A DNA stretch of 64,000 bases from NCBI RefSeq assembly GCF_026262505.1, contig NC_067206.1, positions 17,691,319-17,755,318 of the forward strand, given 5' to 3'. The notes under the pieces were generated by a model. That model ran no database searches and was not told the DNA's origin. It saw only the letters and a program-made list of their open reading frames with translations. Shown piece after piece: positions 1 to 8,228 of the stretch. The stretch is from Trichomonas vaginalis G3 (lineage: Eukaryota > Parabasalia > Trichomonadida > Trichomonadidae). Positions within the stretch are counted from its first letter, which is position 1, and each line of letters begins with the position of its first letter. A program made the translations under genes and the position numbers.

Positions 1-194
1 AGTTAGAACAAGATTTTGAAGCTCAAAACATTAAAAATTACTAAAGATTTGTATAATATGATTAAAAATGGGAAATAATATGAGGCAATATAAAGGAATA
101 TGAATATTAAATAAATATATCTAAATAGAAAGAATCAGAAAAATCAAATTATTGGCGCCAAAAATGTCACCTTTTTGGTGAGCCATTTCGGTAT
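1..194. repeat. End of a short inverted-repeat element
   Basis: This stretch is nearly identical to 43131-43325, where it is the right end of a roughly 1-kb element. It finishes with the inverse of TACCGAAATGGCT, which is the terminal repeat seen at 42283. After base 194 the two copies diverge, which places the element edge there. The rest of the element lies outside the window. Confidence 0.7.
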
Positions 195-218
195 GAGATA
201 AATTATCGTTGATGATAA

Positions 219-524
219 CCAGAAAGACCGGGAAGGGGGTCCTTTCTCAAGGTCGGGGCCCCCTTCTAGTCTTTCTGGTGCCAGTAGGAGTGGCTTTTGC
301 CAGTATTGCCACTCCTTCCGGCATCATCTTTGCATTTCACAATTGTCGCGGTAAGTGCATTCTGGCACCACAGGTGAGCAAACCCAAATTTTAGCTAAAA
401 GTGACAGGAAAAAAACGTTTAGTATTAAAAAAAAGACCGATGAGAGCTTCGTTCGAAATATAGAGGGAACTGAGAATGCGCAACCATTCTCAGGGAATAT
501 TGGATGCTATTCCCGTTCCCTCTG
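219..524. repeat. Three long hairpins
   Basis: Three inverted repeats are visible. One lies at 219-283 (arms around CAGAAAGAC / GTCTTTCTG), one at about 282-325 (GTAGGAGTGGC pairing with GCCACTCCT), and one at 462-524 (AGAGGGAAC pairing with GTTCCCTCT, plus an inner GAGAATG / CATTCTC stem). The first reappears with small changes at 1386-1442. No convincing gene lies here; the short reading frames come from the repeats. Confidence 0.6.
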
Positions 525-564
525 TATGGAAAATTGAGGTTTTCAAAGGGAGTTAAAATAATAT

Positions 565-919
565 CAAATTTATACTAATTTACTTCAAAATACAAAAGTA
601 TTTGACAGCTAAAATTAGTTACTTTAGCAAGCCTATCAATACCCTTTTGCGATTATTGTTACTTTTTCGAAATAAAAGTAAAAACAAATTTATACTAATT
701 TACTTCAAAATACAAAAGTATTTGACAGCTAAAATTAGTTACTTTAGCAAGCCTATCAATATCCTTTTACGATTATTGTTACTTTTTCGAAATAAAAGTA
801 AAAACAAATTTATACTAATTTACTTCAAAATACAAAAGTATTTGACAGCTAAAATTAGTTACTTTAGCAAGCCTATCAATATCCTTTTACGATTATTGCT
901 ACTTTTTCGAAATAAAATA
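565..919. repeat. 120-bp tandem repeat, about three copies
   Basis: Lines offset by exactly 120 bases are almost identical, starting at CAAATTTATACTAATTT. Because 120 is a multiple of three, an open frame (602-949) runs through all copies. I treat that frame as a by-product of the repeat, not a gene. Confidence 0.9.
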
Positions 920-1019
920 AATTTATTATCAAAAACTTTTTTTTCTTAGTAAAAATAAACGAAATTTTTTACCTTATGAACTTTTGATGGAAATATGCAA
1001 ATTTAAAATAATAAAGAAA

Positions 1020-1143
1020 GCCGCGAGCGAAGCGATCGGCTTAGTTCGAAGATTTTGATTCAAATCTTTGCTGATCTGTAATTCGCGGAAGCCGCGAGCG
1101 AATCGAGCGGCTTAGGTCTAAGATTTTGATTCAAATCTTTGCT
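1020..1143. repeat. Direct repeat containing a short CG-rich inverted repeat
   Basis: Two copies, about 80 bases apart, begin with GCCGCGAGCGAA and end with GATTTTGATTCAAATCTTTGC. Each contains AGCCG and CGGCT ends that could pair. The first 20 or so bases are CG-rich inside AT-rich DNA. Confidence 0.7.
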
Positions 1144-1212
1144 TATATTCCTTAAATTCTCTATGAAACTCGCAACAGTTCCATAAAAAATTTTAAATTC
1201 TAAACTGTCGAA

Positions 1213-1277
1213 ATTACCGATCGGTAATCACACCCTTCACGGGTGTGTCACTTTTTACAAGTGTGTCACTTTTAGCT
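1213..1277. repeat. 16-bp perfect palindrome, small hairpin and GTGTCACTTTT motifs
   Basis: ATTACCGATCGGTAAT (1213-1228) is a perfect palindrome. It is followed by CACACCC-TTCA-CGGGTGTG and two GTGTCACTTTT motifs. The same AAAAGTGACA-like motif is seen near several repeat or transposon ends elsewhere in the window. Function unknown. Confidence 0.5.
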
Positions 1278-1320
1278 AAAATTACCCCTACTCCCACAGG
1301 TGCACTTGCCGCGACATATA

Positions 1321-2341
1321 ATTGCGAGTGTCTGCTGCTCAGCCCCGGATTCGCAGCAGACACTCGCAATGCGAAGCAAAGTTCGCCAGAAAGACCGGGA
1401 AGGGGTCCTTTCTCAAGGTCAGGGCCCCCTTCTAGTCTTTCTGTGTCAGTAATCTTAATATGGAAGCCGAGTCTCGAGGAAAAGTGTCTCAAATATGGAC
1501 AATCTCCTGAGACTCGGCAGTAGAGATTATAAGCGAGGCCCTGATCTCTTATGAGGTCAGAGCCTGCATTTGTAAAACTTTTAGGGCCGAGTTCTTGCGA
1601 GACCGTCCTTATGATCGACGATCATCGCAAAACTCGACCCTGAGTATTGTTCTTGCAGGCTCTGGCCTCATGAGAGACCAGAGATTCGTATTTGATGCTT
1701 CTCAGGGCCGAGTTCCGCTGAGAAGTGTCCATGATCTGGACAATCTCAGGGAACTCGACTCTGAGGACTGTAAGCGAAGCCCTGGTCTTTGCTAAGGCCA
1801 GAGCCTGTATATTTCTTTCTTTCAGGGCCGAGATGAGAGGAGATCGTCAATGATGTGGACGATCTCCCTCAAACTCGGCCCTGAGGATTGTAATTGTAGG
1901 CACTGGCCTTTGCTAGGGCCAGAACCTGTAGCTGTAGGTCTTTCAGGGCCGAGTTTTGACGAGAACCCGCATCATGTTTGTGATGAGGTCAAAACTCGGC
2001 CCTGCGGATTGTACTTGCAAGCTCTGGCCTCAAGAAAGGCCAGAGCTTCGTATGGACACTCTCTCGGGACTGGATTCCTCTCCGGCCGCCCCGAATCAGG
2101 GCGGTCTTTGAGGAAACCGGCCCCGAGAATGGTATCCGAAGCTCTGGCCTTTCCTGAGGCCAGAGCTTGTGATTTTCGTTCAAAGCCAAGTTCCTCTCGG
2201 ATCAGGCCTAATGAGGACGACCTTCGAGGAACTTGGCTTTGAGAATATGAATTGCGAGCTCTGGCCTCGATGAAGGCCAGAGTTTTGAATTGAATGGTTT
2301 GATGGGATGAGCCTATGAGCAGTAAGCTCGTCCCATCAAAA
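1321..2341. repeat. GC-rich array of alternating long and short hairpins
   Basis: At least fifteen inverted repeats follow one another. The first has 18-bp perfect arms (1321-1338 with 1353-1370). From about 1580 a two-hairpin unit recurs with a period near 120 bp: a long hairpin with GGGCCGAGTT / AACTCGGCCC-like arms (about 1582, 1702, 1823, 1946, with divergent versions at 2060 and 2180), then a short one with GCTCTGGCC / GGCCAGAGC-like arms (about 1649, 1774, 1896, 2017, 2140, 2256). Arm sequences differ between units, but each still pairs mostly with its own partner. The stretch is near 50% GC in an AT-rich region. Open frames here on both strands are by-products of the symmetry. Whether it acts as DNA or RNA structure is unknown. 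Confidence 0.8.
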
Positions 2342-2533
2342 CATTCGTTTAAAAATTGAATTAAAAATTATCGTATGCATTCAAAAAATAAAACAATTAA
2401 TATGAATAATATTATTATGTAATAAAAATAGAATAAAATTGAAATCAAATTGAATAAAATTTCCAAAAAAATTCAAAAATTCAAATTTGAAATAAAAAAC
2501 AACAAATTTGATAAGAAAATTAATGAAAATGGA
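2342..2533. other. AT-rich spacer
   Basis: Low-complexity A/T-rich sequence between the hairpin array and Maverick A. I see no gene. Confidence 0.6.
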
Positions 2534-2539
2534 AATATA

Positions 2540-2598
2540 AAAAAAAAAGGTATTTGGGGCTTCCAGGCACTTTGTGCCCTCTAGCCCCGAAGATGTTT
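2540..2598 (+). repeat. Left terminal inverted repeat of Maverick A, with internal hairpin
   Basis: An A-tract is followed by GGTATTTGGGGC and the arms GGGGCT..GGCAC / GTGCC..AGCCCC, which form an imperfect hairpin at 2556-2587. The right end (26094-26153) is the inverted match, with one fewer T in GGTATT and one changed loop base. Confidence 0.85.
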
Positions 2599-2649
2599 TG
2601 TCACTTTTCTGTCACTTTTCAGGGAAAAAACATTTTTATTGTATATAAA

Positions 2650-3468
2650 ATGAATTTTACAAAACCACCTTTACCCTTCTTTGGAAATAAGAGTAGATGT
2701 AAAGATATTCTATTGAGAGAACTTAAGAAACTACCGAATGGTCTAACATTTGTAGATTTGTTCGGTGGAAGTTTCTATATATCTCATTTGTGCCATACTG
2801 TATTTCCTGACTCAAAGATTATATGCAATGACTTCGACAACTATATGAACCGTCTCAAACATATACCAGACACAAACAAAATATTGAGTGAGTTGAAAGA
2901 AAAGATACCTATAGGCAAGATGGAACGTATACCATTAGATAAGAAAAATACTGTCAGAGAGGTTTTGAAAAAAGCAGAGTATATTGACTGGGATAGTATA
3001 TCTTCTAGACTATTATATAGTGGTGCTATAAGAGTTCATGACATTGAAACACTTATGTCAAACGTTTTATATCTTAACTATACAAAGGTTTTCAAAGAGA
3101 ACATAGAAAAATATACTGAGGGTATAGAGTTTGTGAGATGTCGTTGGACAGATTTGTATGAAAAATATAAAGACAAGGAAAATGTTTTCTTTATAGTGGA
3201 CCCGCCGTTCTATAACACATGGGATTTTCAATATCAAGTAGACTGGACTTTGAGAGACTCTTTAGAAACTTTAGACGTTTTACATAACCATCCATGCTTT
3301 TACTTTACATCCGATAAAAGTGGTTTGGAAACCGTTATGAGATGGTTAGAGGACATACATGACTATGAGTTTAGATATGACAAGATAGAATATGAGAGAG
3401 GTCCTATAAACCGGAGAAAGTGTCACAACAAAGAAATTTTATTGGTAAGTAAATGTGGTTTGAAATAG
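2650..3468 (+). CDS. Dam-like (D12 class) DNA adenine methylase
   Basis: Predicted 272-residue N6-adenine methyltransferase. The N-terminal PFFGNKSR (about residues 9-16) and FVDLFGGS (34-41) match the AdoMet-binding region of the D12/Dam family, and VDPPFYN (183-189) is the DPPY/F catalytic motif. The length is typical for Dam. The frame stays open upstream to 2554, but that part reads through the terminal repeat. The ATG at 2650, after a TATATAAA stretch, is the better start. It is the outermost gene of the left arm, and its stop overlaps the next small gene. Family members often recognise GATC; the specificity here is not known. Element B carries the inverted 3' end of the same gene at 63909-64000. 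Confidence 0.85.
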   Translation: MNFTKPPLPFFGNKSRCKDILLRELKKLPNGLTFVDLFGGSFYISHLCHTVFPDSKIICNDFDNYMNRLKHIPDTNKILSELKEKIPIGKMERIPLDKKNTVREVLKKAEYIDWDSISSRLLYSGAIRVHDIETLMSNVLYLNYTKVFKENIEKYTEGIEFVRCRWTDLYEKYKDKENVFFIVDPPFYNTWDFQYQVDWTLRDSLETLDVLHNHPCFYFTSDKSGLETVMRWLEDIHDYEFRYDKIEYERGPINRRKCHNKEILLVSKCGLK

Positions 3469-3584
3469 GACTACTTGTTTTAGGTTTTTTCCATTGTGTC
3501 ATTTACTTATTTGACGTGGCAGAAAGATATAGAGAATATGAAGATGAACCAATGTCTGCAAATGTTCAGCATATGTACTCGTAA
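3453..3584 (+). CDS. Small conserved membrane protein, 43 residues
   Basis: The frame overlaps the end of the methylase gene by 16 bases. The product begins MWFEIGLLVLGFF, a hydrophobic segment long enough to cross a membrane, and continues with a charged tail rich in E, R and Y. The inverted copy in element B (63793-63924) keeps the full frame with only two residue changes, which supports a real gene. Function unknown; a role in the particle or its membrane interaction is speculation. Confidence 0.65.
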   Translation: MWFEIGLLVLGFFHCVIYLFDVAERYREYEDEPMSANVQHMYS

Positions 3585-3607
3585 GAGATATTTTTATCTA
3601 ATATTAA

Positions 3608-3970
3608 ATGGACGCACAGAACTTAGCGAATGCACAGCAACCTGGACAACCAAACCCAGAGAATATTCCAAATGAAGTTAGAATACAAACTGCAATGGCA
3701 AACTATGGTCAAGTGCCAACAGATGTACAAATGCAAACTGCCATGTCAAATGACGCTGCGTTAGGTTTGCCACCATGGTATGCAAATATGAGATGGAAAG
3801 AGTTTTATACAAACCCTGAAGTGGGATATAAACAACTCTATGCAGATGACGCGAACACAGGAGTTGACCCAGAGTATGTTTTCTACCAGAGGAGAAATAG
3901 AATGTATGAGCTCCAGTTAAAGAATGCAATGGAACTCAGAAGGAAACGTAAGAGACTAGGCGGACATTAG
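3608..3970 (+). CDS. Maverick hypothetical protein, 120 residues
   Basis: The N-terminal half is rich in Q, N and P with a repeated IQTAM / MQTAM motif. The middle has aromatic residues (PPWYANMRWKEFY) and the C-terminus is strongly basic (RRKRKRLGGH), as in DNA-binding or virion core proteins. I do not recognise the family. A TTTTTAT box lies 10-15 bases before the ATG. The copy in element B (63406-63768) encodes the same sequence, so the gene is well conserved. It sits in a left-arm cluster of small probable virion genes. Confidence 0.75.
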   Translation: MDAQNLANAQQPGQPNPENIPNEVRIQTAMANYGQVPTDVQMQTAMSNDAALGLPPWYANMRWKEFYTNPEVGYKQLYADDANTGVDPEYVFYQRRNRMYELQLKNAMELRRKRKRLGGH

Positions 3971-3988
3971 ATTTTTACATATAGTAAA

Positions 3989-4231
3989 ATGGGTTTCTTC
4001 AGTAGTATTGGAAACTTCTTTCGAAATGTTGGAAGAGGTATATGGAATGGAATAAAAACCGTAGGAAGAGGAATTTGGAACGGAGTCAAAAATATTGGTA
4101 AAAGAGTAGGTCAGTTCGTTGGTATTATACCTAAAGACCCTGAACCAGAAGAACAAGCTCCTGTTATACAACAGCCTGAACCTGCACCACAGTCTAGTTG
4201 GCAACCAAATCCAACACCTCAACCGTATTAA
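3989..4231 (+). CDS. Small amphipathic protein with possible N-myristoylation signal
   Basis: The 80-residue product starts MGFFSS, which fits the G2/S6 N-myristoylation pattern. Residues about 10-45 contain repeats of the type RNVGRGIWNGIKTVGRG, an amphipathic basic helix, and the tail is proline-rich (EPEEQAPVIQQPEPAP). This resembles membrane-active minor capsid proteins such as the pVI-like proteins of Polintons and adenoviruses in general character, but I cannot show homology. It is conserved in element B at 63145-63387. ATG follows a TTTTTAC box. Confidence 0.7.
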   Translation: MGFFSSIGNFFRNVGRGIWNGIKTVGRGIWNGVKNIGKRVGQFVGIIPKDPEPEEQAPVIQQPEPAPQSSWQPNPTPQPY

Positions 4232-4235
4232 AAAA

Positions 4236-5084
4236 TCATATTTTTACCGTTCGATAGTAGTTGTATATGAAACTAAGTTCTAAGTAAAACGCGTGGTATA
4301 ATGGAATTATTCTCTTTCTTCCATCTGTAGTAAACCATACTTGAAAGTCTGAAATACTTCCACTTGGTGGTTCATATAGCTTTGTAGGTTTTTCGTAAAA
4401 GTCATTTGCCAAGCATAAAAAAGAGTTTTGTGCACCAGAAAATGAAGCATGAACTATAATAGCATCTTGGTCGAAAACATTTTCATATGTTCCATTAGGG
4501 TTTTCGACTTCATAAAAGTTCGGGTGTACTGGATATGCTGCAGGCTGATTTAACATCCTCAAAAATCTATACCATGCCAAGTTGTTATATTTTGTAGAAA
4601 TATAAACGTTTTCTCCAAGGTCTTCTATTCTATCGATTTTAACAGTTGCATTTTTCCTGTCATATATAATATCGAGATGGTACTCTCCTTCGTCAATGTT
4701 GTACTGTTTTGCATATTCGAGATAGATATCGTTTATTTTTTCTTGAAAAGCTTGAAGAGTTGTTTCTAAGTTTACAAGCAAATTCACTTGTAAAAGTTTT
4801 CCCTGTTCAAATTTCTCATACGTACGTTTTTCTTTGTTATAGTATCGAACTTCAAAAGCGACCGTAAATGGGAAACCATGTATGGCTTCTGAAATGAACT
4901 TCATTCTACGAAAGCCAATAGCTTTTGTGACGGATGGGTCTCTTAACCATCTTAGTGGGTAGTCAAAACGATAGCCTTCATGCTTTACGGTCTCTGTCTC
5001 AAACTTTTGACCGACATTCGTAAAAAGTTCATCTAATGGTTTAGTTGTAGCAACTCTTGAATTTTCTTTTTCTATTGAAAGCAT
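4236..5084 (-). CDS. Maverick protein of the 280-residue family, possible jelly-roll virion protein
   Basis: This 282-residue protein is a clear paralogue of the 286-residue products at 11694 and 50927 and matches the broken copy at 62292. Shared blocks include TKPLDxxFTNxG near the N-terminus, RFDYPxRWL..P..xKAIGFRR at about 42-62, and a C-terminal block with FQVWFTT.G..xIIPLYxxFYLELSFIYNY. The closing pattern, alternating strands with a polar turn, resembles the end of minor capsid jelly-rolls, but this is inference. It is divergent from the fibre gene, with only 18 bases between the two start codons. Confidence 0.75.
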   Translation of the reverse strand: MLSIEKENSRVATTKPLDELFTNVGQKFETETVKHEGYRFDYPLRWLRDPSVTKAIGFRRMKFISEAIHGFPFTVAFEVRYYNKEKRTYEKFEQGKLLQVNLLVNLETTLQAFQEKINDIYLEYAKQYNIDEGEYHLDIIYDRKNATVKIDRIEDLGENVYISTKYNNLAWYRFLRMLNQPAAYPVHPNFYEVENPNGTYENVFDQDAIIVHASFSGAQNSFLCLANDFYEKPTKLYEPPSGSISDFQVWFTTDGRKRIIPLYHAFYLELSFIYNYYRTVKI

Positions 5085-5102
5085 ATTTTATCTAGAATAA
5101 AA
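5085..5102. promoter_or_regulatory. 18-bp divergent promoter
   Basis: Two genes start back to back with only ATTTTATCTAGAATAAAA between them. The sequence is nearly symmetrical around TCTAGA, so each gene sees an ATTTTAT/ATTCTA box just before its ATG. The same arrangement is preserved in element B at 62274-62291. Confidence 0.6.
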
Positions 5103-6662
5103 ATGTCGAAAGAAACAGCGTCTATGAGAGAAATACAACACAACCGACAACTCATTGTACAAGCTCTAAATAAGAACACAACAAACTTTTCAAACTATTC
5201 TAAGATATCTGAGTCATTGAAAGAAGGAAACTTAAAACTGACGATAAACCCAATGACAGACGAGTTTCTGTTTCAAGACAGTAAGAACCATACTGTTTGT
5301 ATAAATCCAACAAAAGGAACTTTAAACGAGAAACCTATAGATGAACTTCTTTTGAAAGCAGATGTTGACAACAAAGCTGACAAAGAGTATGTCATTGAAA
5401 AAGTTCAAGAAGAACATGACAGAGCAGATGCAACATATGCAACAAAAGAGGATGTTGACAACAAAGCTGACAAAGAGTATGTCATTGAAAAAGTTCAAGA
5501 AGAACATGACAGAGCAGATGCAACATATGCAACAAAAGAACATACTCATCCTGAACTAGCAGACAAAACATATGTTGACAATAAAATGTCAAGTGAAGTG
5601 ACAAGAGCTGAAAACGAATATTCTAAAAAGACTCATACACATACCATTGCAAATATTACAAACTTACAAGAAACCTTAAACAGGAAAAGTGACGTTGGAC
5701 ATACACATACCATTGCAAATATTACAAACTTACAAGAAACCTTAAACAGGAAAAGTGACGTTGGACATACACATACCATTGCAAATATTACAAACTTACA
5801 AGAAACCTTAAACAGGAAAAGTGACGTTGGACATACACATACCATTGCAAATATTACAAACTTACAAGAAACCTTAAACAGGAAAAGTGCCGTTGGACAT
5901 ACACATACATCTTCTGAAATAACAGACTTAAACGTTAGCCTTGAAAAGAAGGCAGATAAAACCATACACACGATTTCTTCGCAACTTGGTATAGAAAATA
6001 TTGCAGGAACGGTTGAAGAACCTGATGGAACTGGTGGGGATGTATTAAATTGGAAACCTCCTAACTTTCCACAAGGTTTAACATCGGAGGATGACATAAC
6101 AACGATGAGATACACTAGATGTAGAAATGTCTATGTCATGGAGGATGAAAACAAAGTTAAATTCACTGCTCAAGATTTATATGACAACAAAGCTGACAAA
6201 ACAGAGCTTCAAACGTTAAAGACAGAAATACTTCAAACACTATATCCTATAGGTTCTATTTACACGTCAATGAACTCTACCAGACCAGAAGTAGTACTTG
6301 GTCTCGGAACTTGGACTCAAATAGTCGACAGGTTTTTGTATTGTGCAAACTCTTCAAAGGAAACAGGTGGAAGTAAAACGATTTCAGGTGCAAATTTACC
6401 TGCGCACAGTCACTACGTAAGTTTAACTACATCTGAAGCAGGTTTGCATAGTCATAGATTTTGGGATTGGTCAGGAATGACAAAAGGTAAAGGATATGAT
6501 GTTAAAGAGGACGTTAAGTTTGCTATAAATTGTTACTGGAGTAACACTGAGGTAGGAGGAAGCCATACACATCGCGTTTCAGGGTATACGCAAACAACGG
6601 GACAAAGTAAAGACTACATGCCACCTTACATGACAGTTTACGCATGGTATAGAAATGCTTAG
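5103..6662 (+). CDS. Phage-type fibre / tail-collar protein with tandem repeats
   Basis: The 519-residue product has three parts. Residues about 1-75 are a possible attachment region. The shaft contains two 30-residue repeats (DVDNKADKEYVIEKVQEE..) and then four 22-residue HTHTIANI..LNRKS repeats (about 177-265). The C-terminal domain starts at YPIGSIY (about 381), has GLGTWTQIVDRFL, LPAHSH and HTHRV, and ends YMPPYMTVYAWYR, the signature of phage baseplate/tail fibre tip domains (gp10/gp12 collar type). In phages such domains trimerise and bind host surfaces. I infer a spike or fibre of a Maverick virion. The stop codon overlaps that of the convergent integrase gene. Element B has a broken copy with a different shaft (61033-62273). 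Confidence 0.85.
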   Translation: MSKETASMREIQHNRQLIVQALNKNTTNFSNYSKISESLKEGNLKLTINPMTDEFLFQDSKNHTVCINPTKGTLNEKPIDELLLKADVDNKADKEYVIEKVQEEHDRADATYATKEDVDNKADKEYVIEKVQEEHDRADATYATKEHTHPELADKTYVDNKMSSEVTRAENEYSKKTHTHTIANITNLQETLNRKSDVGHTHTIANITNLQETLNRKSDVGHTHTIANITNLQETLNRKSDVGHTHTIANITNLQETLNRKSAVGHTHTSSEITDLNVSLEKKADKTIHTISSQLGIENIAGTVEEPDGTGGDVLNWKPPNFPQGLTSEDDITTMRYTRCRNVYVMEDENKVKFTAQDLYDNKADKTELQTLKTEILQTLYPIGSIYTSMNSTRPEVVLGLGTWTQIVDRFLYCANSSKETGGSKTISGANLPAHSHYVSLTTSEAGLHSHRFWDWSGMTKGKGYDVKEDVKFAINCYWSNTEVGGSHTHRVSGYTQTTGQSKDYMPPYMTVYAWYRNA

Positions 6663-7618
6663 TCGTCATTTTCAACTTCTTTAGCATATTCGTCAGGAGT
6701 TGTCTTATATTTGTTAGGAACTGTCTTTGAAAGTATACCACCTTGAACCTTGACAAGTTTTGAAACGAGGTCTGACAATAGTAGTTTTATCTTCTGCTTG
6801 CAGTCTGTACATTTTGCCATGTTTGCCTAAAACTTCATAATATTCTCTTGTATACTTTCTTCTATTTTTACGAACACGAACGTGAGTACCTGTCGAGTTC
6901 CCATTGTTGTCATAGTCAATAGTATTTTCATATGGGTCGCGTTTAGGTATTTCTATTTTTACTTTGTCACCTTTCTGAAGTTTGAAGCCTGGCATTCTTT
7001 CTTGTTTGTCTCTTTTGACTAAACTATTAAATATATAGTCTTTCTCTAAGTCAGGGTTGTTTTTCATTTCTTCGGGGGAGTGGTTTCCCAAACCTTTTTG
7101 TTTACGGCTATTGTAAATATTTAAAACTTGTCTCATCTTTGCCATGGAGAAGTGTCTATACTTGTCGTCATATGACATTTCATTTGCTTCACCACCTTGT
7201 GGTTGGTTTAAGTCTCTTAACATTTTTATACAACTGTCAATGACACCAAGAGCAGAATGGTTTTGGTCGACAATGAAATATTGGTTTACATTTTTTGAAC
7301 GCAGATAGTTTTTAATATCGTCTGATTTGAAAGAACTTTCACAGTCAGATGTCAGTTTTGTTGGATGGTATTTGTCAACGAATATTGTCAAAGCAGTTTT
7401 CACATCTAAAATATTTTTGGACTGTAATGGTATGGCTTCACAGTATCTTGTGTTTTGACCGACAAATATTAGCCAGTATGGTGGTCCATCTGTTCTACTC
7501 TCGGAATGTTTTCCAAGATATCCATAAACCAAGCATTTGGTGTTGAACTAAAGATTTTTACCATGAGTGCTTTCTTTGTCGCTTTAGAAACATACGGGTC
7601 CTTGTTTGAATTCGTCAT
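6659..7618 (-). pseudogene. Retroviral-like (Maverick) integrase, frameshifted
   Basis: The core domain shows the first acidic residue in WFMDILEN, the second in LTSDCESSF, and after 35 residues an Asp in ALGVID where Glu is usual. The C-terminal part (KGDKVKIEI, VRVRKNRRKY.EYYEVLGKHGKMYRL) looks like the SH3-like domain that follows many integrase cores. Compared with the copy at 60081 this gene lacks one base near 7497 and has one extra near 6770, so the frame is broken twice. The ATG at 7618 is chosen because it pairs with the divergent promoter and matches the other copy. Integrase would insert the linear element DNA. Confidence 0.85.
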
Positions 7619-7634
7619 TTTTAACCCATAAGAA
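7619..7634. promoter_or_regulatory. 16-bp divergent promoter
   Basis: Integrase (minus) and the small protein gene at 7635 (plus) start 16 bases apart. The spacer is TTTTAACCCATAAGAA, part of a partly symmetrical CCCAT..ATGGG stretch. Element B keeps the same spacing at 60065-60080. Confidence 0.55.
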
Positions 7635-8035
7635 ATGGGTTTATTTGGCGCATTAGCAGGAGTCGCATCTAGATTTTTCCCGCAGTGGGAACACTAGCCA
7701 GAGGTGCATTTGGAATTGGAAGGAAGATTTTGAGTACATTAGGTATACTGAAAGAGAAAGCACAACCTATTATACAAACTGTACAGAAAGGTTGGGAGGT
7801 AGCACGAGATGCAGCAAATCTTATTCCAAATCCTGAAACAAGAGGAAAAGTTCAAGGATGGATGGACAATGTAGGAAGACAAGCAGGAAACTACTATAAC
7901 AAAGCAAATGACTACTATAACCAAGCAGGACACTATATGGACCAAGGTGAAAGATTCTTTAACAGAGGATATAACCATGCACAACAGTGGGTAAACAACA
8001 ACCAACCTCAACCGCCTCAAACGTGGGGAATGTAA
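7635..8035 (+). pseudogene. Amphipathic Maverick protein, frameshifted near the N-terminus
   Basis: The ATG at 7635 begins MGLFGALAGVASRF but reaches a stop after 20 residues. A second frame from about 7685 continues for 116 residues with helix-forming repeats (NYYNKANDYYNQAGHYMDQG) and a PQPPQTWGM end. Element B has the same two-part arrangement but broken at a different base, so one base is probably missing here near 7677. The short glycine-rich N-terminus recalls the protein at 3989. Likely a minor virion protein (inference). Confidence 0.6.
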
Positions 8036-8053
8036 ATTTTTTACTGAGATGAA

Positions 8054-8209
8054 ATGAACAATACAGCATTGAGACAAATGGGCTCAAGATGGCTTTGTCG
8101 GCTTCCAGCAGTTACACAACCACGTGTTTGTCAAGTTCTTCCTATACCTCAAGAAGTTTTAGACCGACTTAAAAAACCTCAACAACCAGTTGAAAACAAA
8201 CCAAACTAA
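8054..8209 (+). CDS. Small conserved Maverick protein, 51 residues
   Basis: The short frame begins MNNTALRQMGSRW and contains LPAVTQPRVCQVLPIPQEV. The copy in element B (59492-59644) keeps the frame over 50 residues with few changes. The ATG is preceded by AATTTTTTACTGAGATGAA, the same box found before the next gene. No family recognised; it is basic near the N-terminus and has two cysteines. Confidence 0.6.
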   Translation: MNNTALRQMGSRWLCRLPAVTQPRVCQVLPIPQEVLDRLKKPQQPVENKPN

Positions 8210-8228
8210 AATTTTTTACTGAGATGAA

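Noticed and set aside
602-949. Open frame of 115 codons
   Set aside because: Arises from the 120-bp tandem repeat, whose length is divisible by three.
1850-2242. Open frames on both strands in the GC-rich hairpin array
   Set aside because: GC-rich self-complementary sequence has few stop codons; no start context and no conserved product.
1321-2341. CRISPR array
   Set aside because: The repeated parts are hairpin arms with different sequences; there are no constant repeats with unique spacers and no cas genes, and the genome appears eukaryotic.
5322-6115. Minus-strand and shifted open frames inside the fibre gene
   Set aside because: Shadows of the repeat-rich fibre coding sequence.
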